Positions 22,791-34,204 of a DNA stretch of 64,000 nucleotides are shown one piece after another. The translations under genes and the position numbers were made by a program. The notes under the pieces were generated by a model. That model did not search any database. It saw only the letters and a list, made by a program, of their open reading frames with translations, and was not told the DNA's origin. Where the stretch lies: NCBI GenBank assembly GCA_016748015.1, contig JAAOMT010000134.1:994451-1058450 (forward strand), written 5' to 3'. Within the stretch, counting starts at the first letter, position 1, and each line of letters opens with the position of its first letter. The DNA comes from Geosiphon pyriformis (Eukaryota; Glomeromycota; Glomeromycetes; Archaeosporales; Geosiphonaceae).

Positions 22791-24398
22791 ATGACAATAT
22801 TAACTGAGGAATTAATTTTTTCGAGAACGCGTGTGAAAACCCTACAAGAAGTTCGCACTCTAAATCTTTGGGGTTGCGAACTTTCTAACGTTAGTTTGTT
22901 AAAAATATGTCCTAATCTTGAGGTGCTTAGTTTGAGGTGAAATTTCAGAGAGAAATTTATAAAAGTGGTTTTGAACCTGTGTGGAATGTTAAAAAAAAAA
23001 ATGTTTGGTTTTATATTATTTGCAGTGTTAATAATCTTACTTCTTTGGCTGAGCTCTCAGAGTGTTAGTATGGTATTCCCACTTCTTTTTTTTTGACGCT
23101 GATTAACAAATACTCTTTCGGCTATATCAATTAATCGTCTTTTTTACACTATTTACAGGCAAGAGTTTAATAGGTTTGACCAATTTATTGCATTAGAATT
23201 TTGCTTTCAAAATTATCATTATTTTTACTTAAACATAATCTAAAATTATGTATCTGACGTTAGTACAGAGCTTTACCTTCGAAAAAATTACATTGCCGAT
23301 GTTGATCAAGTTAAACACCTTTCCATGTTAAGAAATTTGCAGGTTCTGTGGTTGTGCGATAACCCTTGTGCTGAAGATGAAAAAGAGTATCGATACAAGG
23401 TAGTGCGGTATCTCCCTTGGATAAAAAAATTAGATCATCATGGTAAGAAAACAGTTAAATCTGGAAAATTGCTTGGATATTGATAATATTTACCATTTCT
23501 TTTCACTATTTTTCTCTTTATTCTGGAATGCCTTTAGATATTACAGATGAAGAAGTCCTAGCTTCAATGAACTCAACATCTGCAACAATGCCGCCTAAAA
23601 TTCGAAACCGATTGACCTCAACTTCCAAACCATTGGCAGAGCCACTATCTACATTTTCACAAATTAATTTATTCAACAATTCACAATCTTCCGAAAAGGT
23701 GAACAACGTTTCTAAAATGTCCTCTCCAATATCTCCGGTAGACTTTATTATTAAGAAAGATAGGTTTCCATCAGCAAAAGTGGATGATAACATGGCAGTA
23801 AATGGTAATGGAAAAACAGCCAATCAAAATTCGAGTTCTAATAACGGCCAGAAGAAATCTATTAAATCTTCTAGGACAAAGCAAGCCGTTCCTCTGGGAG
23901 CTATAAATGGCAATCCAAATTTATCACCTAGTAAAATGAATAATGTTATGGCAGGAAATAAATCGCCTGTTAATAAAACGCGATCATCTGTGGTATCCCT
24001 CATGACGCCCAGTCGGACTATTTCCCCGAATATTCTATCTTCAGTCCCCAAGTCATATAAATCAGTAAATAATAGTGAGGAACATAGTGAAATGGTTCTT
24101 ACCCTTGAGGGAGAAACCGAGGCAATATCAAGAGAAAAAGTTAAACAGAACAATGAGTTTGATGAACCTTGGCAAGTAAGTTGATCTCACAAGTTTATTG
24201 TTAACCCAGAGCAAATAATCTTGAAAATTTCCTCATTTACTGAACCTTTTTCAGTCAAATGTTCTCATAGCAGTGCTGGGATTGTTGGATGAACTCAATA
24301 AAACTGAGCTGCAGACTGTACAACGTAAATTGCAGCTACTAATTTTGAACCAACAAAGAACCCTACTGGGGAAAGTAAAGGAATCCGAAATCAAATAA
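22791..24398 (+). CDS. CFAP410: CFAP410 (C21orf2)-like leucine-rich repeat protein
   Basis: Six exons (22791-22936, 23026-23063, 23159-23173, 23269-23442, 23538-24175, 24255-24398) give 384 codons. The N-terminal third carries LRR units: V-R-T-L-N-L-W-G, then L-E-V-L-S-L-S-V-N-N-L, then L-I-E-L-Y-L-R-K-N-Y-I, then L-Q-V-L-W-L-C-D-N-P-C. An LRR cap ends at K-K-L-D. A long Ser/Asn/Lys-rich disordered region follows. The last exon encodes a helical tail (N-V-L-I-A-V-L-G-L-L-D-E-L then T-V-Q-R-K-L) like the C-terminal helix of animal CFAP410, which binds NEK1. Both conserved ends are present, which separates it from generic LRR proteins. In animals the protein works at the cilium base and in DNA repair; here the repair/kinase-partner role is the likelier one (inference). 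Exon 3 is only 15 nt. It is convergent with OPA3-like. Confidence 0.75.
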
Positions 24399-24672
24399 GT
24401 TGATTTTAAACGTGCATATTTCTTTTTCAATATCACCCTCTGTTATGGAATTTTCTCAATAGTATATTGAAGATTAGTATTTGAATACAAGACAGATATT
24501 TTACTAATAATTATTTTTATTTATACAATCAGATCGACTATATATATTCTAACCAGAAGCGATAATTGATCAAACATTTCTAATTATTATTTTTTATTTA
24601 CGTAATTAATAAATACTTAGCTTTGGTGTTTCCTTTATCTCTCCCTCTACCCCATTATTTGGGTTTTTTTGA

Positions 24673-26207
24673 CTAATATTCATTAGAATTCAGAGGGTTA
24701 GCGGTATTTGATGAATCATTAAAAGAATGATGTCCGATTCCTTTATCACGATAAAGCTCATTTCCTGAAACTTGAATAGAATTACTTCCATCCATTACAC
24801 TTCCACTGTTATTAAATCCCTTGTTTAGTAAACCTTTGTCCATCATTCGATTCAACAAATTACGAAGTCTGTCATTGTCTTCGCGAGTTTGATTGAGATG
24901 ATGCTCTAATTGATCTTGAAACTTATGATTTTTTTCTAAATTAGAGCGTAGTTCTGCCACTTCCTCTTTTAATTTACCTATTGTTTCATCTATTTGATAG
25001 TTTCGTTCTTTATTTTGTTTGTAAGTTCTAGTTCAAATTGGACATAAGTATAATATGAATTGAATAAGAATGCATTGCAAAAGAATAAGTATCATGAAAT
25101 GTTCATTACCTGGTTTGTTCCCATATTATAAGTGATCCTGCAACACCAAAGATTATTGCTTCCCCTATAAAATTGGCACCGACTTCAATTGCTCTGTTTA
25201 GAAAGTTCACAAGAATTGTATGTGAGAATTGATATGTGTATATATATATATTTCCTAAATTAAAAAAAAACCGATAATATATAACATATCGTACTATTTT
25301 TTTTGTATCTCAATAACAGAAAAAAAGAGGCAGATAGGATTTTTTTGATACTAAAATCATGCCCTACTTGCTTTGAAATAGTGCTCTTCTTATTTAAGCT
25401 GTTTCCTTCCCCACCCTTAACAACGCATTATCATTTATTATATTAATCTCATCATCATCATGCTTACTTTACATCATTCAATGGTCGAATTTTCTCAGAT
25501 GGCAAATTCAAAAGATTTAATTTTAATTGCATTTCAATACGATGGGTGGCCTGAAATATAGATCAGAATCATCAATGAATGTTAACAAAAATATATTGGG
25601 ATTGGGAAACTTCAAAAAATTACCTGAGCTATGGAAATACATATACTCCGAAATCGTGGATGGTTTTTACAATGTTCCTATGGTTAAAAATTATCAATTA
25701 TAAAAATAATGGCCATTAGAAAGTTAAGTATTGGAGTGAGCATAAAAATCTTGAGGAGTGGTAAAAGGTAACTAAGGAAGAAAGATTAACATTATAAGAA
25801 ACGTACCTATATAAGAAGGTTGGCACTTTGAGGGATCGTGTCAAAAAACAATATTGGGGATTTATCCCGTAGGTGTTGAATTGAGGTGGAAAGGAAAAAG
25901 ATATGAGATTATGCCCAGCAACCACCTACCTACCTACCTACCTACCTACCTACCTACCTACCTACCTACCTACCTACCTACCTACCTACCTACCTACCTA
26001 CCTACCTACCTACCTACCTACCCACCCACCTACCCACCTACCCACCTACCCACCCACTCACCCACTCACCAGCAGCATAGCACTGAACCTTTTGCCGAAG
26101 GTATATGTCAAGTACCACAAAAAGATTTTACCACGTACTTTTAAACTACTCGCAATTGGTTTCGCAATGGTCCGCACAAGCAATACACCGAGTTTTGTAG
26201 TGCTCAT
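24673..26207 (-). CDS. OPA3-like mitochondrial protein with C-terminal coiled coil
   Basis: Five exons (26139-26207, 25624-25677, 25468-25550, 25110-25193, 24673-25027) give 214 codons. The N-terminus (T-K-L-G-V-L-L-V-R-T-I-A-K-P-I-A), then H-P-R-F-R-S-I, I-E-M-Q-L-K-L, and G-A-N-F-I-G-E-A-I-I-F-G-V-A-G match the OPA3 signature in order. These include the conserved G-A-x-x-x-G-E-A segment and the hydrophobic helix after it. A charged coiled coil (about residues 120-170) and a Ser/Asn-rich tail follow. OPA3 proteins sit in mitochondria and influence morphology. Intron 1 (about 460 bp) carries a (CCTA)n array, so the first exon is far from the rest. It is divergent from GET1 with about 310 bp between start codons. 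Confidence 0.85.
25923..26064. repeat. (CCTA)n tetranucleotide array in OPA3-like intron 1
   Basis: About 25 perfect CCTA units pass into CCCACCTA variants and CCCACTCA. Long open frames through it (Tyr-Leu-Pro-Thr repeats) are artefacts. It lies wholly between the exon 1 donor and exon 2 acceptor of the OPA3-like gene. Confidence 0.9.
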
Positions 26208-26517
26208 TTTGCTTATTGATTTAGCCGAACGTATGTGCTTCTGGATTTTGGGTGTAGAGAGTGGTGAGGAAATGAATTGGTAACTTAAATCGTAGGCCCA
26301 GAGGTTTGATAAATTGTGAAAATGACTCATTAAATAGCTGTAAGTTGAATATCTAACAATAGAAGACAAATTAGGAAAGAATATGACACATCAAAGTTCG
26401 AGAACAAATAACAGCTAAGTGTAATGTAAAAAAAATTGGCCAATTCAAATATCTCTGCGTCCAACAACCCTCTCTTTCATAACGCCCGGTTCGACAGATC
26501 AAAAGCGGGGCAGCTTA

Positions 26518-27793
26518 ATGACAACCTATTTTTGTCGTACCACAAAGGCCTCACGCAACATGGGCTTAGCCTTTCAAATACTATTTATTGTCTTGTTTAC
26601 TGAGGCTATCCTTTGGTTTGGGTACTCGCAGATCGCCAGCTTGGTATGTAAAATAAAAGCTATGGGGAGTCTAGAGAGTAATGGAAACTTGCACTTATGA
26701 AAATTGGAGCTATAAAGTTACATGGAACCCTTTCTCACCGAAACTCGGCGGTTCCGTGATTTTAGGCGTATGGGGTGTACTTATTTTATTTTAAAAAAGA
26801 ACACGTAGAGAAACAAAGACGGATAAAGCGCGACATTCTGAATGTCAAGCATGAGTTGGGGAGGACAAGCTCACAGGTAAGTGGTGCGTTAGTGGCTTTT
26901 GTTAATTGATCTCGTGTTAAAGTCCCATTAGTCTTTTTGGGTGCCTTGCCAATATCACTTTTTAATGTCTCTTATTTCCTTGTGCCTGGCTATTTGGTCC
27001 TCTCTTGCTTGGGTAAATTTTAATCCTAGGACCAATTTGCAAAATGGGCGAAACTACGACGAAAATTGGACAGCAAGATGAATGACTTGGATAACATTTG
27101 TAAATAATTTTCAAATTTTAATCTTCCCTCTTGTCTTATTGCTGCCACCATCATACAAATATAAATTCTTAATTTATCAATATTCTCTAGCAAAATCACT
27201 TAATTACATGAAAACCTCGTTTGAAGTGAAATTTACCACATTTTTATGGATCTTGACCAATTTCATACAATTCATAATAATCAGTTGGTATATATCCGCT
27301 CCTGTATTTTATCTACCGCAAGGCTGGTTTCGTCCTGCGACATGGATCTTTTCATTACCTTTCGCTCCAGCAGGTAAGATAAAACATAATTTTATTTTAA
27401 GATCGGAATTTGGGTTGGGAATTTTATATATTGGTTTCCATTAAACCTTCACCAAAATAAGGATCTGTAAGCGTGCCAATGTGGTTTGTGATTTGCCGGA
27501 AGTTTTCTCGAAAACTTATGGCTGCTGCGAGGGACGGTTGGGAAACATACCTTAAATATGTACCAGAACCAGTCCGGCAACAGGTCACATTTGTAACAAC
27601 TACTGTGAAGGACTGGCTTAAATCGAAGATAAAAATAGCTGTCACAAGGGCGAAATCTTCCCAGGTCTCAAATACTTCCACATTAATACCAACAACAGGA
27701 ATGGTTCACTCCCCATTATCATCATCTTCTATTGGAGGCGATGATGTGTCAACACATTTTCGAAAAGAGAACCCAAATCATATTGGAAACTAA
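26518..27793 (+). CDS. GET1: GET1/WRB-family tail-anchored protein insertion receptor
   Basis: Five exons (26518-26643, 26766-26876, 27030-27099, 27191-27373, 27462-27793) give 273 codons. The first membrane segment is I-L-F-I-V-L-F-T-E-A-I-L-W-F-G. It is followed by a basic cytosolic coiled coil with the family motif Q-D-Q-F-A-K-W-A-K-L-R-R-K. Two further membrane segments come next, with P-V-F-Y-L-P-Q-G-W-F and A-P-A-G-S-V-S-V-P-M-W between and after them. Get1 with Get2 docks Get3 at the ER so that tail-anchored proteins are inserted. A C-terminal Ser/Thr-rich extension of about 80 residues makes it longer than usual. The second ATG at 26560 is an equally good start, because Get1 N-termini are normally very short. 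Confidence 0.88.
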
Positions 27794-28137
27794 GTCAGAG
27801 CTCATAAAAACTAATTCATTGAAAAAATGGCCATTTTCGATAAAGGAAATTGTCTCTTTTCTGATGGCTATGAGATGAATAAGTTCAGGACATTCAAGGT
27901 TACAAGCAAATTAAGTGTATAGGCTGGTCAACGCGATAGAATGTGGCAAAATCATGTAAATTTCGAAGAACAGAATGTATGTATTCCTTTGCGTTACCCT
28001 GTATAAATTCTTAATATTTATGAAGTCCGTAAAATTCTGCAGCACCTACCTGATGGTGTTGATGTTTCCAAACTTATTGATTTATAAATGGGTTTTAGAA
28101 ATTGAACTCTGCCTTTTTTTCAAAACTGGGCAAATCG

Positions 28138-31100
28138 TTAATAGCTTTTAGAGATTAATCTCTGCTTGCCGTTGAATAAAATGTCGGCATAATTTTTGAG
28201 TTGGCTGGAAACTTTTTCATGTTGCAACACCTCATTTAACGCACATTGAATTTTTTCGTTTAATGATGGACAATAAAAGAGAAATTCCAAGGTTTTCCGT
28301 TGAATATGATATGGCAACATGGGGAAGGGTCCGAATATCGACCCTAATTAACCATAAGATCCCAAAGGTGAATTACAGGCCGACATAGCTTTGATAAATA
28401 AAGTGAGTATACCTTTGTTTGGAACATTTACAAAGAGGAAGGGAACAAATGCCATCTGAAGTTCATTAAAGGCCTGTTTAATATATAGAGTTGACACAAG
28501 CATTTTTAGATTATAATATGCAAAGATACAAAAAGACGGGAACGTTGGGCTACATTTACTCGCCTCTTTGTCAAATCCACCTTTCGTTCCTCGTTTAACA
28601 ATATCACACATAAATTGAAGAATTTTCTATTCATTATAATATAAAGGATTAAAATAATGATAAATCGATTCTAAACGCAGACACATATATTACCTCTGTA
28701 GTTTCAAGGTTATTGGATTTAAGCTCCCACAGTACTTTAGGGAGGCTCAGAAGCCAACGGCGTACCGAAGAGGAGAGTTTCGAATCGATATGAAAACTGC
28801 CAGTGGAAAAAGGATGACTTTGCAGCTAATAAAATGTTAGTAATAAGAATCAGTTTCATGAAAATAAAATAGAAATCTTCTTCCCTTCCCACCAAAATAC
28901 CAGAAAACTCTCAGCAATGAATTCAATACAAGTTCTCCTTGCGATGGATTGATTATGGCATTTGTTTGAATATTCAATTACAGCCTGGATTTACAAGAAT
29001 CCTATGTTATTGATAAGTGACTACTTCAAACTAAGCCTCAAAAGCACTATCAACATAAAGTTGGTAATTGCCTGAAAAACTATTGATTGCTGCTCTTGAT
29101 TCACAAGATTAAGCATACACCAAATAGTGGGAAATAATGTTGCAAAAATTTCTGGATTGAATTTTGGCAAGCCCCGTCCCATATTATCTCCTGGTTGCTA
29201 AATATAAAATCAGTTGTCATTTTTAATACTAAATTTAGAAAGTTGAAATCATACCTTCCAGCCCAAAATGTGCAAGACATATTCCCCAATTCGATCAACC
29301 AAAACGCGATGAAATGGAATCAGTTTTGTTTCGATACTACGCGGTGTTTTATTATTTGGGAGATGCGGGGTATGTGAATTACTGTGGTTGAATTCATCGT
29401 GGCCATTAATGGCTAAAGAATACAGAGCTATCAATTCGCAAAATAGGATATTCATTTCTAAAAGGGTTGATTCGACCTTGGGAATAGCATTAATAATGAG
29501 CCTTGATAATTGATACTTTTTAAAGATGCCTAATTTACCTTAGCATCATAATTCTGGAAAGTTTCCCAACCAAAGGGGAAATATATTGCGAGATGTTTCA
29601 AGAGCTGTTCCCCGTAAGTATCTATGAAAATCTTAGATTAGAGAATCAATTTAGATTTTGCTAGTTAAGATCTTGCCTCGCAAAAAGGCAACTTACCTTG
29701 GGCCCAGATTCAATCACAACGGCTTTCCAAATGATATCTAGAATTTTTATTATAAAATGGAGAATGCGCAGTGATGATGTTTGGTAGATAGACGCAGAAG
29801 CCGACCCAAAAACAGAGGGTGCAGCATCGAGCCACATTGAAAGAAGTACCGGATGAAGATAATTCAAATGATCCTAATACAAAGGAATTATGAGCCAAAG
29901 AATTGAAGAACAAGATCTTAGCTATAAGAATTATTGAATTATAATCAATTACCATAGAGCTGTGGAGCCGAGTCTTGATTGAAGAGATGTCGTCTTTGTT
30001 CAAGAAGTTTTCAGCTGTGTTAGTCGAAAAAGATGATGACCCGATATGAATACGTTCTGCTTTTAGAGCAGAGTTATTAGACTGAAATAAATTTATTTGA
30101 TTTCTGGAGGAAGTCCACAGATCAGAACAATTCGAAATAAGGGAAGTTCTCAGCGGGTGGGGTGGTGAAAAATTAACCTTTGATATATGGAGATTTATTT
30201 AATTCACATTGGTTTTGAAAAACAAATTCAAATAATATGAAAAATTGTTACAAAGTACTTTTCCATATGTTTTCTCCCAATCCACGATCGTCTCTTGGGT
30301 CTCTTTGTAGTGATCAAAAGACCGCTTTGATTCCTCATTTGATAAGAAATGCAAAAAATACCAGCGACTAATGAAAATTTTTGTCTTGCAAGTAAATCAA
30401 AAATTTTATTGTTATAATATCATTAAGAGAGATAAGTGAAAATTTCCTTACGAATTATTATTTTGCACCAATCCAGCTTCCAATAATGTTCGTAAGCTCT
30501 GCAAAACATTTATTTTTGCCTGCAAAAATGAAAGATCTTTGTTTAGAACCTAGAGCCACAGAACTTGATAAATTCAATACAGAGAAGATCAACATAGTAA
30601 CCTCGTGTGATAAAATTTCACTCCGAGTATTGGGAAATAATGGTTCTACTAAAATTATAGCATTCCGATTAATCTTTCTTGGAATCTCATAGTTTTATTT
30701 AATAATACAATTGATAACGAAGTTGGTTAGAACCTCTCACCCGAGAAAGGCTGATTGGGCGACATTCCTATGCTGGGATTTGATGTCAAAAGGTTGATGT
30801 AATTAGGGAGAATCTGGAAATCGAATGAGCCGTGGACTTTGGGTTAATCTATATTCACAAATTTTCTCATCATTGCCTATATAGTTATACCTTGTCCCAA
30901 AATCCATTCACAATTACTTCAGGAGCAATCAATAACAACGTATTCATAAAATGAAGGGCATCAACTCTTATGTCATCATGTATGTGCGTCATTGCGGAAC
31001 AGGTGTATATAGTTAGAAGCGGAAAGAAAGGAATTAAGTCTACCTGATTGCCATATGTGATATAAATAAATTTTATAAAGTTATGAATCGAATAGTATTG

Positions 31101-32035
31101 GAAAAAAGAGCGGAAAACAATGGTTTACTTTTTTCAACCCGGGAAGGAACTCAGAAAAAAATGAGAAAAGGGACTTTCTAACATCTTTATCCTATTTAAA
31201 TTAAAAAATTAATAAAGTTTCATTGAAAACAAGCAATTAGAATCCAAGATGTTTTACCTCATCAATGATAAGACAGATAGATGCGTTCAAAACCGTGCCT
31301 AGTGAACTTGATAGTGCAGACGCGTGTTTTTTGAAGAGATCTTTAAGACCTTGAATCGCATCTTAGTAAAATCAAGATTGGTTTTTGATAAGAATTAGTC
31401 AAGAATACAAAGCACAAAACAATATGAAATTTTCGACCACCAAAAGCTTTAAAATTAAGCAAGCGAACTTTCTACCCATCAAACTTAAAATATATATTTT
31501 TTTAATTAAATGTTTTAAATTTTATATGGATTTTATTTTTGTGGTTATTGTTTTGGGATAATTGCTTGTGCGAGATATTCACAATTACATATATATCCAA
31601 AAAAAAGGTAATACGATCAAATATAATTCACCTTTTCTCGTTCCAGAATTATGATGCCTAAATTGTATTAATAAGTCTTTTACCGTTAACTTCCTCGAGT
31701 TAGTGATTGCTTTTGATTTGTCTTCACTGATGCTTTGAGTAGGTAAAAGAATTGCTGTGGATTGAAAATCTATTGTTTATATATAAGTTCATAACTTGGG
31801 GGATTCCGCAAGGAAAATTGTTTACCTCGTGATTTGAACGAAAGATCTGTATAATTGCTGGATTGTGGTTTCTTTTTGCCAACTTTTAGTTTGGCTTTCT
31901 ACTGAGACAGAAAGTCAATTCAAGAAGAGGCACAAGAAATAAAGAGCAAAAGCAATTGCATTTAGATCCACGTGAAAATTTTACTTTGAAATCTTCTTGC
32001 TTTGCTTTCCTCTTCCGTTGGCTTTTTTTTGGCAT
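28138..32035 (-). CDS. TEX10/IPI1-like pre-rRNA processing protein
   Basis: Eighteen exons close in frame to 764 codons: 31985-32035, 31826-31898, 31632-31754, 31258-31361, 31129-31191, 30891-31043, 30741-30813, 30602-30648, 30452-30519, 30259-30367, 29953-30177, 29697-29873, 29539-29604, 29255-29515, 29048-29197, 28694-28825, 28413-28626, 28138-28343. The N-terminus carries the IPI1 signature: a basic start, D-F-K-K-A-K-L-K-V-G-K-K-K, L-P-T-Q-S-I, H-H-N-S-G-T-R-K, then F-F-P-L-L-T-I-Y-T-C-S-A-M-T-H-I and I-A-P-E-V-I. The rest is an alpha-helical repeat region of the longer TEX10 type. IPI1/TEX10 belongs to the Rix1 complex that matures pre-60S particles. The exon boundary at 29048 is the least certain. 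It is divergent from the ING gene. Confidence 0.82.
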
Positions 32036-32225
32036 TTCGAATTCTTCGTATTTGAGTAAAAATTTCGGTGTCAGGGTATTATTATATGACACATTGATCA
32101 CGTGGAATCAGTGCTATAAATAAGGTCTTTCTCTCAAATTGGTTAACGAACCAAAGATCCTTCCTTCAAATAACAAATCTGCAAATCAGTTTAAACTTAC
32201 AATTTTCGCTCTAGTCACAACGGTA
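32036..32225. promoter_or_regulatory. Shared divergent promoter, TEX10-like / ING
   Basis: Only 190 bp separate the two start codons, so both promoters must lie here or inside the 5' exons. I see no TATA box or factor site I would defend. The sequence is less AT-rich than the desert blocks. Confidence 0.4.
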
Positions 32226-33660
32226 ATGACACAGAAAGAACTTACAACCGTCGTGCCTAAGGCTAATGCTAGTCGTGGTAGTGATTCCACAACAAGAAAA
32301 GAGAAAGACAACCTGGCATACCTTGATGATTATATGGATAGTAAGGAGTCTTCCCTATTATTTCATTCTTTTACGGGAACCTTTCCTCTTCGAGTTTTTA
32401 ATTTTTTTCTTTTACAGCCATTGAAGCACTTCCCACTGAACTACAACGCAATTTTTCGCTGATGCGAGAATTGGATAGTCGCGCTTATAGTAAGAGGTTC
32501 AATTCGAAATCTACTTTAAGTTTATCCTAACTCAATCCAAATATTTTTAACATTAGATTTCATTTGCGTTTAGATTCTATGGAAGTTGTAGCTCAGCGTG
32601 CCGTGAATTTGATAAACACTCTGCAAGACATGACCCCTTCCCAGAGAAAGGAAGAGCTACAGCAACTTGGCTTGGCCATGAATGATAGTCTTAAGAACGG
32701 CGAAGAGAAAGTTTCCCTAGCTACTTCAACATATGATACAGTAAAAGCCATTGCATTAAATCCAAATGGCTTTTAAGTTCAAATAACCTTAACAAATTCT
32801 GAATTTATAGGTTGACCGCCACATTCGACGTCTTGATGATGACCTACAGAAGTTTGAAGACGAACAAATGACTGGTCCTGGTAGAATCAGTGCAACTGTT
32901 GCTGCGAATGCTTCAAAAGAAGATACCGTACGTAATAAGAACTCGAAAAGCGAAAAAGAAAAAAAAGAGAGTTCACGGACTGAAAGGCGCAATCAACAAG
33001 GTACCTATTTTTCTTTTAATTTAGTTTGTTGATATTTTAGCCATTTTTAATAGCATTGCAACTTTTTTTCATCTCATTCTTCACTTACCTTGAGTCTCGC
33101 TGTTTTTTACAGCCCCAGAGGCACCAGCTCCTAAAAGTAATGAATAATTTTCTAATAAAATGCTAGTTTGTTATCGGAGAGTATATAATCTAACGCTTAT
33201 TATTTATAAAAAGGACGTAAACCCGTCAAAGATAATGGTACTCCACCTCCATCCACCGCACGTGCCAGTCAAGGAGAGAGGGATCGAGAAAAGTCTAAAC
33301 CGAAGGCCCGAACCCAGCCAAAAGCAAATTCTAAACCGAAATCTGCTAAGATGTGTGTCATTTTTTTTCCACTTACCATCCAAGTGAATTTATCGAATAA
33401 TATATTATCAATGAACATTTAGTACTACCAATGGAGGAAGTAGCAACAGTACAACACAGCCAAATGATATGCCAATCGATCCCAATGAACCTGTCTATTG
33501 TTATTGCCAACAAGTCAGTTATGGTGACATGGTCGCTTGTGACAATGGCGAATGTAAAATTGAATGGTTCCATTATGCTTGCGTTGAGCTTAAAGGCCCA
33601 CCAAAAGGTAAATGGTATTGCAAAGAATGTTTGGAGAAACTCAAGAAGCAAAGGCGTTGA
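32226..33660 (+). CDS. ING-family PHD finger protein
   Basis: Seven exons (32226-32340, 32418-32489, 32574-32740, 32811-33000, 33113-33136, 33214-33352, 33423-33660) give 314 codons. The N-terminal ING domain is visible as Y-L-D-D-Y-M-D, then L-P-T-E-L-Q-R-N-F, and L-M-R-E-L-D, followed by a helical segment and a Lys/Ser/Pro-rich linker. The C-terminus (about residues 259-305) is a complete PHD finger, C-Y-C through W-F-H-Y-A-C to W-Y-C-K-E-C, with a basic tail (K-K-Q-R-R) as in Yng2/ING4-like proteins. ING proteins read H3K4 methylation and target histone acetyltransferase or deacetylase complexes. The ATG at 32226 was preferred to an upstream in-frame ATG at 32139 because the extra residues are not ING-like. 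Confidence 0.88.
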
Positions 33661-34204
33661 TCACGGTATTTCGATTTTTCTATACTATTTTTTTATATTC
33701 ACATCATCTGTACAACTTTCCTTTCATTTTTAATTCATTGAATGAAATCTTCTCATATATTAATTAGATTTGAATATTTTCTTGAATTTTCACTCGATAC
33801 TTTGGTGGATCTCATATTATTCTCATTTTTGTTCGTAGCAAACTTACTAGTCAAACACTTACATCTGATCTCTGACTTAAATTACATGGTAAATAATTTA
33901 TTGGCGACGTCCAAAGATTTTAAAAATATTACGCGTGAAAAATTTTCATATCTCTTATCTGTTGTTTAATAATTCCGCGTCTATGCGGTTGACCAATCAT
34001 TATAAGTTTGATAACTTAATTTGATCATCAGGTCCAGTAGTTGGTATCAAATTGACCAAGGGGGTCAAGCCTGGTGCGACTGGACACCAGTTCGCAACCA
34101 CAAAATTACAACGAAAAGGGATAAAACGACTACTCCGTTCTTCTATACTAGAAATAAGCAAAATTTTCGATTCTCATCTTTTCCTTTAAAACTATATTTA
34201 TATA
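33661..34204. other. Intergenic spacer between ING and PP2A-A genes
   Basis: This is the 3' UTR of the ING gene and the promoter of the PP2A scaffold gene. Small open frames here have no recognisable domain. Confidence 0.5.

Noticed and set aside
23518-24153. Two minus-strand ORFs of about 100 codons
   Set aside because: They are antisense shadows of the large CFAP410-like exon 5, without domains.
25854-26283. Two long ORFs of Tyr-Leu-Pro-Thr repeats
   Set aside because: They are frames through the (CCTA)n microsatellite within the OPA3-like intron.
32139-32225. Upstream in-frame ATG of the ING gene
   Set aside because: The additional residues are not ING-like and would take up nearly half of the short divergent promoter; an alternative start cannot be fully excluded.
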